This document shows positions 1 to 7,925 of a stretch of 64,000 nucleotides of DNA, piece by piece. Made by a program: the position numbers and the translations under genes. The stretch spans positions 1 to 64,000 of the forward strand of contig JAZKXO010000097.1 in the NCBI GenBank assembly GCA_045611685.1. Direction: 5' to 3'. The notes under the pieces were generated by a model, which ran no database searches, was not told the DNA's origin, and worked only from the letters and a program-made list of their open reading frames with translations. Position 1 is the stretch's first letter, and every line of letters starts with the position of its first letter. The stretch is from SIG701 sp045611685 (lineage in GTDB: Bacteria > Bacillota > Clostridia > Oscillospirales > CAG-272).

Positions 1-28
1 GGTATGAACTTCTTCTTATAATCGGTTA

Positions 29-54
29 CATCTAAACCTTATGACTCGCAATTA
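29..54. repeat. Short direct repeat, copy 1 (CATCTAAACC type)
   Basis: First of three copies of a roughly 26-base intergenic repeat. It begins CATCTAAACC and ends CTCGCAATTA. The other copies are at 829-853 and 1014-1039. All three lie outside coding sequence in the AT-rich left part of the window. Function unknown; it may be the debris of a small mobile or REP-like element. Confidence 0.6.
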
Positions 55-116
55 GTTGGCGTATAAAGAATTTTATTTTATAATTAATTTCATAAATGAT
101 TTGAGGAGGATAAAAA

Positions 117-824
117 ATGTTGATTGATTTGCATGCACATACTTCCGGAATAAGCAAGTGTTGTCGTTATACAGCTTCAAAAGTTTTAGAAAGCGCATAT
201 GAGGCAGGGATTGACGGGATAGTTCTTACTAATCATTATCAAAAAAGTTATATTGATGATGATAAAATAAATAGTTTTATAGATAAATATATAGAAGAAT
301 TCTATTTTACACAAGCACTTGGCGAGCAATCAGGAGTAAAAGTTTTTTGGGGAATTGAGGTCACGATGGAACTTTATCCTAATGTGCATATGTTGATTTA
401 TGGTGTTAATACGGACTTTCTTAAGAGTCATCCGTTAATATTTGATTATACTCAAAAGGATTTGTATACCGCCGTGAAAGATAATAATGGAGTGCTTATA
501 CAGGCGCATCCTTTTAGAAATGGTACAACCGTTTTGGATACGGACTTCTTAGATGGTATTGAAATTAACTGCCATCCTCTATATAACAATTCGTATTCGC
601 AGGAAATATTAAACATCGCAGATAAAAACAGACTGGTTGTGACTTGCGGTGGAGATTTTCACGCAGATACTTACCGACCTAAGTGTGGAATGTACTTGCC
701 TGACAGCATAGTCAACAGTTGCGAGGTGGGTAAATATATCGAAAATGCTAAAAAAGTTAGTTTGTGTATTCATGAACCAAATACAACTTTGTGCAAAAAA
801 ATTGATTATTATAGAGAATTTTAA
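117..824 (+). CDS. PHP-domain metal-dependent phosphoesterase
   Basis: A 235-residue protein with the metal-ligand pattern of the PHP superfamily (histidinol-phosphatase and polymerase PHP-type hydrolases): HAH at residues 6-8, H40, E81, H91, AHPF at 130-133 and GGDFH at 178-182. It spans the whole fold and has no attached polymerase or DNA-binding domain, so a stand-alone phosphoesterase is likely; the substrate cannot be told. The start follows a strong GAGGAGGA ribosome site. It stands alone, followed by about 300 bases of repeats, and uses AT-rich codons like the rest of the left 5.9 kb. Confidence 0.8.
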   Translation: MLIDLHAHTSGISKCCRYTASKVLESAYEAGIDGIVLTNHYQKSYIDDDKINSFIDKYIEEFYFTQALGEQSGVKVFWGIEVTMELYPNVHMLIYGVNTDFLKSHPLIFDYTQKDLYTAVKDNNGVLIQAHPFRNGTTVLDTDFLDGIEINCHPLYNNSYSQEILNIADKNRLVVTCGGDFHADTYRPKCGMYLPDSIVNSCEVGKYIENAKKVSLCIHEPNTTLCKKIDYYREF

Positions 825-828
825 TACG

Positions 829-853
829 CATCTAAACCGTATATCTTGCAATA
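829..853. repeat. Short direct repeat, copy 2 (CATCTAAACC type)
   Basis: A diverged copy of the repeat at 29-54 and 1014-1039, lying five bases after the PHP gene stop. It keeps CATCTAAACCGTAT and then CTTGCAATA. Confidence 0.55.
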
Positions 854-882
854 TGGATATGTCGAATTTTGTTGAACTAAAC

Positions 883-1005
883 AAGCCTCCCCTGTGTAAG
901 GGAAGGTGGGGTTGCAAAGCAAACCCGGAGGGGTTGTAAATTAAAGGTAACAACAATCCCTCAGTCAGCTACGCTGACAGCTCCCTTTACACAAGGGAGC
1001 CTTTG
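883..1005. repeat. Intergenic nested inverted-repeat element (MITE/REP-like)
   Basis: About 120 non-coding bases built from nested hairpins. The outer arms (883-905 and 981-1003) share the CTGTGTAAGGG / CCCTTTACACAAGGG complement. Inside are a GGGTTG/CAAACCC hairpin, a GAGGGGTTGT/ACAATCCCTC hairpin and GTCAGC-TAC-GCTGAC. There is no ORF of note. The structure resembles the short palindromic intergenic elements scattered through Clostridia genomes. The 300 bases between the PHP and DUF4304 genes hold this element and two copies of the CATCTAAACC repeat. Confidence 0.6.
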
Positions 1006-1013
1006 AGAGGTTG

Positions 1014-1039
1014 CATCTAAACCGTATGCCTCGCAATTA
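1014..1039. repeat. Short direct repeat, copy 3 (CATCTAAACC type)
   Basis: Nearly identical to 29-54: CATCTAAACC, then TATG, then CTCGCAATTA. It directly follows the nested hairpin element, so it may mark the border of that element. Confidence 0.55.
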
Positions 1040-1052
1040 ACGAAAGAACATC

Positions 1053-1078
1053 GGCATCTAGATTATACAGTCTTTATA
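1053..1078. repeat. 26-bp direct repeat upstream of the DUF4304-like gene
   Basis: Identical at 25 of 26 positions to 1839-1864 upstream of the next gene. It starts GGCATC and contains GATTATACAG followed by TCTTTATA. Both copies lie about 47 bases before a start codon with an AAAGGA-type ribosome site, so the repeat may be a shared promoter or leader segment or a scar of a cassette insertion. Confidence 0.6.
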
Positions 1079-1124
1079 CTAAGATTGTCAGATATTGGCG
1101 AAAATTACGAAAGGAAAAACTATT

Positions 1125-1796
1125 ATGGATGGAGTGCAAAAACTTGTAAAAAACGAGCTAAAAGAACCATTAAAACAACTTGGTTTTAAAACCAGAAAAT
1201 TTAATTTTTACAGACAAGTTAATGGTGTTGTTCAAGGCTTTAAAATATATGCATACGGACATTATACAATCAGATATAATATGTTTCCGCTTATTAGTGG
1301 TTGGGAATTTGATAATTATATTTTCGAGGGTAATGAGATAGCAGCTTTAACTGTGCCGGAAAGAGAAACCTTTTTAAATGTAATTCCATTTGGTGAAAAT
1401 GTTACTGAAGAAGATATGGTTAATGCGTGGTTGAACAGATATGATAGGTATAAAGAGTTTGCTAAACAATTGGTAGATGAAGTATATAAGTATTTACTTC
1501 CTCTTTTTGATGAATATAGTTTTCCTGAAAAACATATAGAAAGCTGTGAGTGGAAAGGGTATGTTCCTTTTGTTTATGCATCTCGGACGGATTGGTGTTT
1601 GCAGGCTCGTAATTTTGATTTGGCTTATTTGAATTTAGAAAAAGCAATAGTAGAAGAAAAAGATAATGCTAATACATGTCCTATGGAAAGAATGTTATTA
1701 TACAAGGGTTACTTTGATAGAAATGATATGAGTGGACTTGAAGAATGCATTAGAGAAAAAGAGATGATAACATTAAAATCATTTGGATTAAAATAA
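1125..1796 (+). CDS. DUF4304-like hypothetical protein
   Basis: A 223-residue protein with no signal peptide or membrane segment. The N-terminal part (about residues 3-90: LKEPLKQLGF followed by an FYRQ and VVQGF pattern) resembles DUF4304 proteins, small proteins of unknown function in Bacillota. I found no catalytic motif. The ATG at 1125 is preferred over an in-frame TTG at 1095 because AAAGGA lies at the right distance before it. The gene is bracketed by two copies of a 26-base direct repeat (1053 and 1839) and could be a recently inserted cassette. The family call rests on pattern memory only. Confidence 0.5.
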   Translation: MDGVQKLVKNELKEPLKQLGFKTRKFNFYRQVNGVVQGFKIYAYGHYTIRYNMFPLISGWEFDNYIFEGNEIAALTVPERETFLNVIPFGENVTEEDMVNAWLNRYDRYKEFAKQLVDEVYKYLLPLFDEYSFPEKHIESCEWKGYVPFVYASRTDWCLQARNFDLAYLNLEKAIVEEKDNANTCPMERMLLYKGYFDRNDMSGLEECIREKEMITLKSFGLK

Positions 1797-1838
1797 TTTT
1801 TAGCTTTAACTTATCATGAACTGGTGCTAAAAAAGCTT

Positions 1839-1864
1839 GGCATCCAGATTATACAGTCTTTATA
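1839..1864. repeat. 26-bp direct repeat upstream of the cysteine desulfurase
   Basis: Second copy of the repeat at 1053-1078, with one substitution (C for T at position 7). It sits at the same place relative to the next gene's start codon. Confidence 0.6.
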
Positions 1865-1911
1865 TCACATGAGCATATAAAGAATATCGAATGATGTCGA
1901 AAGGAGAAAAA

Positions 1912-3051
1912 ATGATATATTTAGACAATGCCTCAACAACAAAACCATCAGAAGGTGTTATAATGGCAGTTAAAGATGCAATGCAGAATTTTGGCAATCC
2001 GTCAAGTATGCACAGACAGGGACTTTTAGCAGAGAATATAATTAAAAAGGCAAAGGAAAATGCGGCAAGACTTATTGGTGTGTCTGCAGATAATATTTAC
2101 TTTACATCGGGCGGAACAGAGTCTAACAATACCGCAATTTTTGGATACTGCAGAGCAAATATAAAAAAAGGCAGACATATCATAACTACCCAGATAGAAC
2201 ACCCGTCTGTTTTAACTCCCTTTAAAATGCTTGAAGATGAGGGCTTTCGGGTTACTTATCTTAAAACCGATGCATATGGGGTTATAGATTTGGAAGAGTT
2301 TGAAAATTCACTCTGTGATGATACTATTTTTATAAGTGTTATGCACGTTAATAATGAAACGGGAGCAATTCAGCCGATTGACAGACTGAAAGAAATTATC
2401 AGACAAAAATCACGTAAGGCAGTTCTTCATGTTGACGCAGTCCAGAGCTTTGGAAAGCTAAAGATTAATGCGAAAAAATGGGGGATTGATATGCTTTCGG
2501 CAAGCGGTCACAAAATACATGGAATAAAGGGCTGCGGCTTGTTATATATAGCAGAGGCCATACATATAAATCCTTTAATCTGCGGTGGCGGTCAGCAGAA
2601 AAATATCCGTTCGGGAACAGAAAACGTGGTCGGTATTGCTGCCTTTTCAAAAGCGTGTGAGGAAATGTCAGCATATGATGGTGAATATGTTGGAAAATTG
2701 AGAAAATACCTTTGTGACAGGATATCGGAAAATATTGATAATATAAAAATTAATCAGGCAACAGATGAAGAACAGGCAGGATATATTTTAAACATATCCT
2801 TTAAAGGAATAAAAGCCGAGATTTTACTTCACTCGCTTGAGCCTCATGGAATTTATGTTTCAACAGGCTCAGCCTGTTCGACAAATAAGCCTATGCCAAG
2901 CCATGTGTTAACATCAATAGGCTGTACAAAAGAGGAAATATATGGAGCGATAAGATTTAGTTTTTCCGAAGAGCTTACAGTTGAGGATATGGATAAAACT
3001 GTTGAGGTACTTATTAAAGAAGTAGAAATGATAAGAAAATATGTTAGATAG
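1912..3051 (+). CDS. Cysteine desulfurase (NifS/IscS-like)
   Basis: A PLP enzyme that takes sulfur from cysteine and passes it on as a persulfide. From the chosen start it has 379 residues: LDNASTT at 4-10, the PLP lysine in SGHK (K201), ligand residues H97, D175 and Q178, and the catalytic cysteine in TGSACS (C322). The short SACSTNKPMPSHVL stretch fits NifS-type enzymes. An in-frame ATG lies at 1891, but AAAGGAGA just before the ATG at 1912, and the family's usual start at the LDNA motif, favour 1912. ThiI, a usual sulfur acceptor, is far away at 36.9 kb and does not share the operon. No IscU follows, so the acceptor is open. Confidence 0.9.
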   Translation: MIYLDNASTTKPSEGVIMAVKDAMQNFGNPSSMHRQGLLAENIIKKAKENAARLIGVSADNIYFTSGGTESNNTAIFGYCRANIKKGRHIITTQIEHPSVLTPFKMLEDEGFRVTYLKTDAYGVIDLEEFENSLCDDTIFISVMHVNNETGAIQPIDRLKEIIRQKSRKAVLHVDAVQSFGKLKINAKKWGIDMLSASGHKIHGIKGCGLLYIAEAIHINPLICGGGQQKNIRSGTENVVGIAAFSKACEEMSAYDGEYVGKLRKYLCDRISENIDNIKINQATDEEQAGYILNISFKGIKAEILLHSLEPHGIYVSTGSACSTNKPMPSHVLTSIGCTKEEIYGAIRFSFSEELTVEDMDKTVEVLIKEVEMIRKYVR

Positions 3052-3067
3052 CTGAGAGGGAATGAAA

Positions 3068-3499
3068 ATGAGTTATATAAGCAAAACAAATCTGACTGTC
3101 AGATACAGCGAAACCGATAAAATGGGAATTGTGCACCATTCCCGCTATTATCCCTGGTTTGAGATAGCCAGGGGTGATTTTATAAAAACATTCGGAGTAA
3201 GCTACAATCAGATGGAGAAGGACGGAATATATATGCCTCTTACTGAAACGGGTGCAAAATATATTATGGGAGTCGGCTATGATGAAGAGGTTGCTGTCAC
3301 TTGCCGTATGCTAAAGCTTACAGTTGTTCGCTGTGAGTTTTATTATGAGGTTATAAGAGTATCTGACGGGAAAACCGTAACAACAGGAAGGACTGCTCAT
3401 GCATTTTGTGATACCTCAATGAAACCAATTAATCTTAAGAAGAAATACCCCGAATATTATAAAATATTCGAGAATTTAGTTTGCGGAGAAGAATTATGA
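3068..3499 (+). CDS. Acyl-CoA thioesterase, 4-hydroxybenzoyl-CoA thioesterase/YbgC type
   Basis: A 143-residue single hotdog-fold protein. The motif ETDKMGIVHHSRY (D17 as the likely catalytic Asp) is the signature of the 4HBT/YbgC/FadM thioesterases. The ATG at 3068 has GAGAGGG seven bases upstream, whereas the ATG at 3062 sits on top of that site. It begins 16 bases after the cysteine desulfurase stop and its TGA overlaps the start of the ABC exporter (ATGA at 3496-3499), so the three genes form one operon. The acyl substrate is unknown. Confidence 0.85.
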   Translation: MSYISKTNLTVRYSETDKMGIVHHSRYYPWFEIARGDFIKTFGVSYNQMEKDGIYMPLTETGAKYIMGVGYDEEVAVTCRMLKLTVVRCEFYYEVIRVSDGKTVTTGRTAHAFCDTSMKPINLKKKYPEYYKIFENLVCGEEL

Positions 3500-5232
3500 A
3501 AACAGCATACCTTATAAAAAGATTTGTTCCATACTATAAAAAATATATACCAATACTTATATTTGACCTTTTTTGTGCCCTTCTTACAGCTCTTTGTGAG
3601 GTTATATTTCCCTTGCTTGTACGTTTTATAACGGATAGTGCGGTTAAAGATATCAGTATATTGACTCCTGCATTGATTATAAGAATAGGTCTGTTTTACA
3701 TAGTCTTAAGAATAATTGACGTTGTGGCGTACTACTACATGGCTAACAGAGGTCATGTTATGGGTGCTATGATTGAAACAGATATGAGAAGGGATTTGTT
3801 TGATAAGCTACAAACTCAAACCTTTGAATTTTATGCAAATAATAAGGTTGGTCAGCTTATGTCGAGGATAACAAACGACCTCTTTGATATTACGGAGTTT
3901 TCGCACCATTGTCCGGAGGAATTTTTTATTGCCGGAATAAAAATAATTACCTCATTTATAATATTGTGTGGTTTTAGTGTTCCTCTAACGTTAATTATAT
4001 TTTTGATTTTGCCTATGATGCTTGTTTTTTGTATGAGGCTTAACAGGAGGATGAAGAATACATTCAAAAAGAACAGGGAGCAGACAGGAGTAATTAATGC
4101 TCAGGTTGAGGATTCCCTGCTTGGAATAAGAGTGGTGAAATCCTTTGCAAACGAAGAGCTTGAAAAGCAAAAATTTGAAAAGGGAAATGCGGTATTTTTA
4201 GGTCTTAAAAAGCTTTCCTATAAATATATGGGAATGTTTCAGAGTGTAACACGTTTTTTTGACGGATTAATGTATATTACATGTGTAATTGCCGGTTCCT
4301 TCTTTTTAATAAACAACAAGATAACAACAGGCGATTTTATGGCATATCTGCTGTATATTTCAACACTTATCACATCAATAAGAAAAATAGTTGAATTTAC
4401 CGAACAATTTCAGAGAGGAATGACGGGAATTGAAAGATTTTTAGAGGTTATGGATTCTGAGGTTACGATTAAGGATGAGCAAAGTGCGGAGCAAATGCCG
4501 GAAATCAAAGGAAATATAGAGTTTAAAAATGTTGATTTTTCTTACACAGATGGAAATAAAAATGTACTCACTAAAATCAATCTGAAGGTGAATAAGGGAG
4601 ATAATATAGCCATAGTTGGTGCGTCAGGAGGCGGAAAAACCACTCTGTGCAATCTTATTCCAAGATTTTATGATGTTACAGGCGGACAGATTTTGATTGA
4701 CGGTAAAGATATCAGGAAGGTAAGCATGAAAAGCTTAAGAGAACAAATAGGAATTGTTCAACAGGACGTATATCTTTTCAGCGGTACAATTGCTGAGAAT
4801 ATTGCCTATGGAAAGCCAGACTCGCGTTTATATGAAATAGAAAAAGCCGCACGTCTTGCAGGAGCTGAGGAGTTCATTTTGAAATTACCTGATGGATATG
4901 ATACGTATGTGGGTGAGAGAGGGATAAAACTCTCAGGCGGTCAGAAACAAAGGATTTCAATCGCAAGAGTATTTTTGAATAATCCGCCTGTTCTGATTTT
5001 AGATGAGGCAACCTCCGCACTTGATAATGAGAGTGAGAGAGTAGTGCAAAAATCTTTAGATGAGCTTGCAAAAGGAAGAACAGTGTTCACAATAGCTCAC
5101 CGCTTAACAACGATTAAGAACGCAAAGACTATACTTGTTCTTACAGAAAACGGAATAGAAGAACAGGGCAGTCATGATGAATTAGTTGAAAAAGGCGGTA
5201 TATATGCAAAGCTTTATGAAATGTATAAATAG
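3496..5232 (+). CDS. ABC multidrug/lipid exporter, fused membrane and ATPase domains
   Basis: A 578-residue half-transporter of the MsbA/MdlB type. Six membrane helices occupy roughly residues 15-310, then the ATPase domain: Walker A GASGGGKTT (about 375), signature LSGGQKQR (about 478), Walker B VLILDEATSALD (about 498) and H-loop IAHRL (about 532). All catalytic residues are canonical, so it can work as a homodimer. The ATG at 3496 overlaps the thioesterase stop and follows GGAGAAGA. The link to a cysteine desulfurase and a thioesterase is unusual and does not reveal the substrate. Confidence 0.88.
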   Translation: MKTAYLIKRFVPYYKKYIPILIFDLFCALLTALCEVIFPLLVRFITDSAVKDISILTPALIIRIGLFYIVLRIIDVVAYYYMANRGHVMGAMIETDMRRDLFDKLQTQTFEFYANNKVGQLMSRITNDLFDITEFSHHCPEEFFIAGIKIITSFIILCGFSVPLTLIIFLILPMMLVFCMRLNRRMKNTFKKNREQTGVINAQVEDSLLGIRVVKSFANEELEKQKFEKGNAVFLGLKKLSYKYMGMFQSVTRFFDGLMYITCVIAGSFFLINNKITTGDFMAYLLYISTLITSIRKIVEFTEQFQRGMTGIERFLEVMDSEVTIKDEQSAEQMPEIKGNIEFKNVDFSYTDGNKNVLTKINLKVNKGDNIAIVGASGGGKTTLCNLIPRFYDVTGGQILIDGKDIRKVSMKSLREQIGIVQQDVYLFSGTIAENIAYGKPDSRLYEIEKAARLAGAEEFILKLPDGYDTYVGERGIKLSGGQKQRISIARVFLNNPPVLILDEATSALDNESERVVQKSLDELAKGRTVFTIAHRLTTIKNAKTILVLTENGIEEQGSHDELVEKGGIYAKLYEMYK

Positions 5233-5243
5233 TAGTAAATCGC

Positions 5244-5272
5244 TTGACAATAGGCATTTGATTTAGTATAAT
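5244..5272 (+). promoter_or_regulatory. Consensus sigma-A promoter for rubrerythrin
   Basis: TTGACA (5244-5249), 17 bases, TATAAT (5267-5272). A perfect consensus promoter in the 119-base gap before the rubrerythrin gene, so that gene is likely transcribed separately and strongly. Confidence 0.8.
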
Positions 5273-5351
5273 AATAATATAAATTTTTAAAAAATTACAT
5301 AAAAATTTAATAGCAGGAAATAATAAAATAAAATGAAAAGAGGTAATAATT

Positions 5352-5885
5352 ATGGAATTAAAGGGTTCAAAAACAGAGAAAAATCTTATGGCGGCTTTTG
5401 CAGGTGAAAGCCAGGCAAGAAACAAATATACTTATTTTGCATCAGTTGCAAAAAAGGAAGGCTTTCAGCAGATAGCGGCAATTTTTGAAGATACAGCATC
5501 AAACGAAAAGGAACATGCAAAGATGTGGTTTAAGGAATTAGGACTTTTGGGAGACACTGCACAGAATTTGTTACAGGCTGCCGAGGGTGAGAACTATGAG
5601 TGGACAGATATGTATGCAGGATTTGCAAAGGATGCGGAGGAAGAGGGCTTTACAGAGCTTGCCGCAAAATTCAGAATGGTAGCAGCAATTGAAAAAACTC
5701 ATGAGGAAAGATACCGCAAGCTTTTAAATAACGTTGAAATGAAGCAGGTATTTGAAAAGAGCGAAGAAATTATGTGGGAATGCCGCAACTGCGGACACCT
5801 CGTCATTGGTAAGAAAGCTCCTGTAGTATGCCCCGTATGTGCTCATCCGCAGGCATACTTTGAAGTTCGCAAAGAGAATTATTGA
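5352..5885 (+). CDS. rbr: Rubrerythrin
   Basis: A 177-residue diiron peroxidase that removes hydrogen peroxide in anaerobes. The ferritin-like four-helix domain (1-135) carries E19 and the ExxH pattern around E52/H55 plus E114 and H117. The C-terminal rubredoxin domain has C144-C147 and C160-C163. Length and domain order are those of classical Rbr. The start follows AGAGG and a consensus promoter (5244-5272). No terminator of its own is seen: 26 bases after the stop, the sequence turns into the GC-rich typA terminator, at the composition junction. Confidence 0.95.
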   Translation: MELKGSKTEKNLMAAFAGESQARNKYTYFASVAKKEGFQQIAAIFEDTASNEKEHAKMWFKELGLLGDTAQNLLQAAEGENYEWTDMYAGFAKDAEEEGFTELAAKFRMVAAIEKTHEERYRKLLNNVEMKQVFEKSEEIMWECRNCGHLVIGKKAPVVCPVCAHPQAYFEVRKENY

Positions 5886-5911
5886 GTGGAAACCAACCGC
5901 ACTTAAAAACG

Positions 5912-5940
5912 AAAGGCTGTCGCCCGAGGCGACAGCCTTT
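5912..5940. terminator. Strong intrinsic terminator for typA (stem works on both strands)
   Basis: A 13-bp perfect stem (5912-5924 with 5928-5940) and a 3-base loop. On the minus strand it is followed by CGTTTTTAAG, so it ends typA transcription. It could also block rubrerythrin transcripts coming the other way. Confidence 0.85.
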
Positions 5941-5942
5941 CT

Positions 5943-7772
5943 TCAGTTTCCTTTTTTCGCTCTTGCCTCTGCCTTGAGACGCAGTTCCGTGTTGAGGATC
6001 TTTTTACGGAGCCGGATGCTCTTCGGCGTTACTTCGATCAGCTCGTCATCGGCGATGTATTCGATCGCCTGCTCGAGAGAGAGCACTTTCGGCGGCGTGA
6101 GGATGAGAGCCTCGTCCGCGCCCTTCGAACGAATGGAGGTGAGATGCTTTTTCTTGCACACGTTGAGCGCAATATCCTCCTGCTTCGGGCACTCGCCCAC
6201 GATCATGCCTTCGTACACCGGCGTCTGTACGCCGATGAACAACGCGCCGCGATCCTGCGAATTGTAAAGGCCATAGGAGGTCGCTTCGCCGTCCTCGGAT
6301 GCGATCAGCGAGCCGGTGTAGCGCGTCGTTACGTCGCCCTTGTACGGCTGGTAGCCGTCAAACAGCGTATTGATGACGCCCTCACCCTTCGTATCGGTCA
6401 TAAACTCACTGCGGTAGCCAAAGAGACAGCGGGACGGGATCGAATACTCGATACGCGTGCGCGAACCGACCTTGCTCATCTCCAGAAGTTCACCCTTACG
6501 TGCGCCGAGTTTCTGCATAACGCTGCCTACCGCATCATCCGGCACATCGATGGATACGCGCTCCATCGGCTCCGAGAGAACGCCGTCGATCTCCTTATAA
6601 AGCACATGCGGCATGGAACAGCAGAGCTCGAAATTCTCACGGCGCATCGTTTCGATGAGAATGGAGAGATGCATCTCGCCGCGTCCTGCTACCTTAAAGG
6701 AGTCAGTCGTATCGCCGTCCGTAACACGGAGCGACACGTCCTTGAGCGTTTCTTTATAGAGACGATCGCGGATCTGGCGGGACGTTACGTATTTACCCTC
6801 CTTGCCGGCAAACGGACTGTCATTTACGGAGAAGGTCATCTCCATCGTCGGCTCGGATACCTTGACGAATTCAAGCGGCTCGGGATTAGTGGGTGCGGTC
6901 ACCGTATCGCCGATCGAAATATCGGCGGCACCGGAGAAGCAGACGATATCGCCCATCTTCGCGCTTTCGACCGACGCGCGGTCAAGTCCGCTGAACTGAT
7001 ATACCGACACGATCTTCGCGCGGCGTTTGGCATCGGGATCGTGATAGTTGCAGATGACTACCTCCTGATTCTGACGGAGCGTGCCGCGCTCAATACGTCC
7101 GATACCGATACGGCCGACGTAATCGTTATAGTCGATCGAGGAAACAAGCACCTGCAGATCCCCATCGGGATCGCCCTCGGGTGCAGGAATGTACTCGAGG
7201 ATTGTGTTAAAGAGCGGTGTCAGATCCACGCCCTCCTCCTCGGGGGAGAGAGATGCCGTACCCGTCCGGCCGCAGCAGAACAGCATCGGGGAATCGAGCT
7301 GCTCGTCCGTGGCGTTCAAATCAAGAAGAAGCTCAAGCGTCTCGTCGATAACCTCGGGGATACGCGCATCGGGGCGGTCGATCTTGTTGACGACCACGAT
7401 GATGCGATGATTCAGTTCCATCGCGCGCTGCAGAACGAAGCGGGTCTGCGGCATCGGTCCTTCGGCGGCATCCACCAAAAGGATAACGCCGTTTACCATT
7501 TTCAGAATACGCTCCACCTCACCGCCGAAGTCCGCGTGTCCGGGCGTATCAACGATGTTGATCTTCACGCCGTTATACTGTACGGCGGTGTTTTTCGCCA
7601 GAATGGTAATGCCGCGCTCTTTCTCGATCGCACCCGAGTCCATCGCGCGCTCTACGACTGCCTGATTTTCATGATACGCACCGCCCTGTCTGAGCATACC
7701 ATCCACGAGCGTCGTCTTGCCGTGGTCAACGTGGGCGATGATTGCTACGTTACGTAAATCTTCTCTGATCAA
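5943..7772 (-). CDS. typA: Ribosome-associated GTPase TypA/BipA
   Basis: A 609-residue translational GTPase close to EF-G in fold. G1 is AHVDHGKT (residues 13-20), G3 is DTPGH (about 75) and G4 is NKID (about 129). They are followed by domain II, the EF-G-like domains III and V, and the BipA-specific C-terminal domain. It acts in late 50S assembly and stress adaptation. The apparent start is TTG at 7772 (protein begins IREDLRN, as usual), with GAAGGG about 12 bases upstream. It is single-cistron, ending at the hairpin at 5912-5940. It is the first gene with the GC-rich composition of the main chromosome. Confidence 0.95.
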   Translation of the reverse strand: MIREDLRNVAIIAHVDHGKTTLVDGMLRQGGAYHENQAVVERAMDSGAIEKERGITILAKNTAVQYNGVKINIVDTPGHADFGGEVERILKMVNGVILLVDAAEGPMPQTRFVLQRAMELNHRIIVVVNKIDRPDARIPEVIDETLELLLDLNATDEQLDSPMLFCCGRTGTASLSPEEEGVDLTPLFNTILEYIPAPEGDPDGDLQVLVSSIDYNDYVGRIGIGRIERGTLRQNQEVVICNYHDPDAKRRAKIVSVYQFSGLDRASVESAKMGDIVCFSGAADISIGDTVTAPTNPEPLEFVKVSEPTMEMTFSVNDSPFAGKEGKYVTSRQIRDRLYKETLKDVSLRVTDGDTTDSFKVAGRGEMHLSILIETMRRENFELCCSMPHVLYKEIDGVLSEPMERVSIDVPDDAVGSVMQKLGARKGELLEMSKVGSRTRIEYSIPSRCLFGYRSEFMTDTKGEGVINTLFDGYQPYKGDVTTRYTGSLIASEDGEATSYGLYNSQDRGALFIGVQTPVYEGMIVGECPKQEDIALNVCKKKHLTSIRSKGADEALILTPPKVLSLEQAIEYIADDELIEVTPKSIRLRKKILNTELRLKAEARAKKGN

Positions 7773-7893
7773 AATACTGTCCGACCCTTCAAAATAGAAT
7801 GAGAATTCTCTAACTTATATAGTATAGCACAAATATTGACAGAAGAAAACAGAAGACGGGAAATTTTTCGAATTTCTCCCACTCGCCCATAAA

Positions 7894-7917
7894 AAATCGC
7901 CCCAAAAGGGGCGATTT
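7894..7917 (-). terminator. Terminator after the DinG-type helicase
   Basis: A 10-bp stem AAATCGCCCC / GGGGCGATTT with an AAAA loop, followed on the minus strand by more T residues. It lies 9 bases after the helicase stop. Confidence 0.85.
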
Positions 7918-7925
7918 GTGCATTT

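Noticed and set aside
6144..7757. A 537-codon plus-strand open frame opposite typA
   Set aside because: It mirrors the GC-rich codon pattern of typA on the other strand, has no ribosome site or recognisable domain, and typA is certain.
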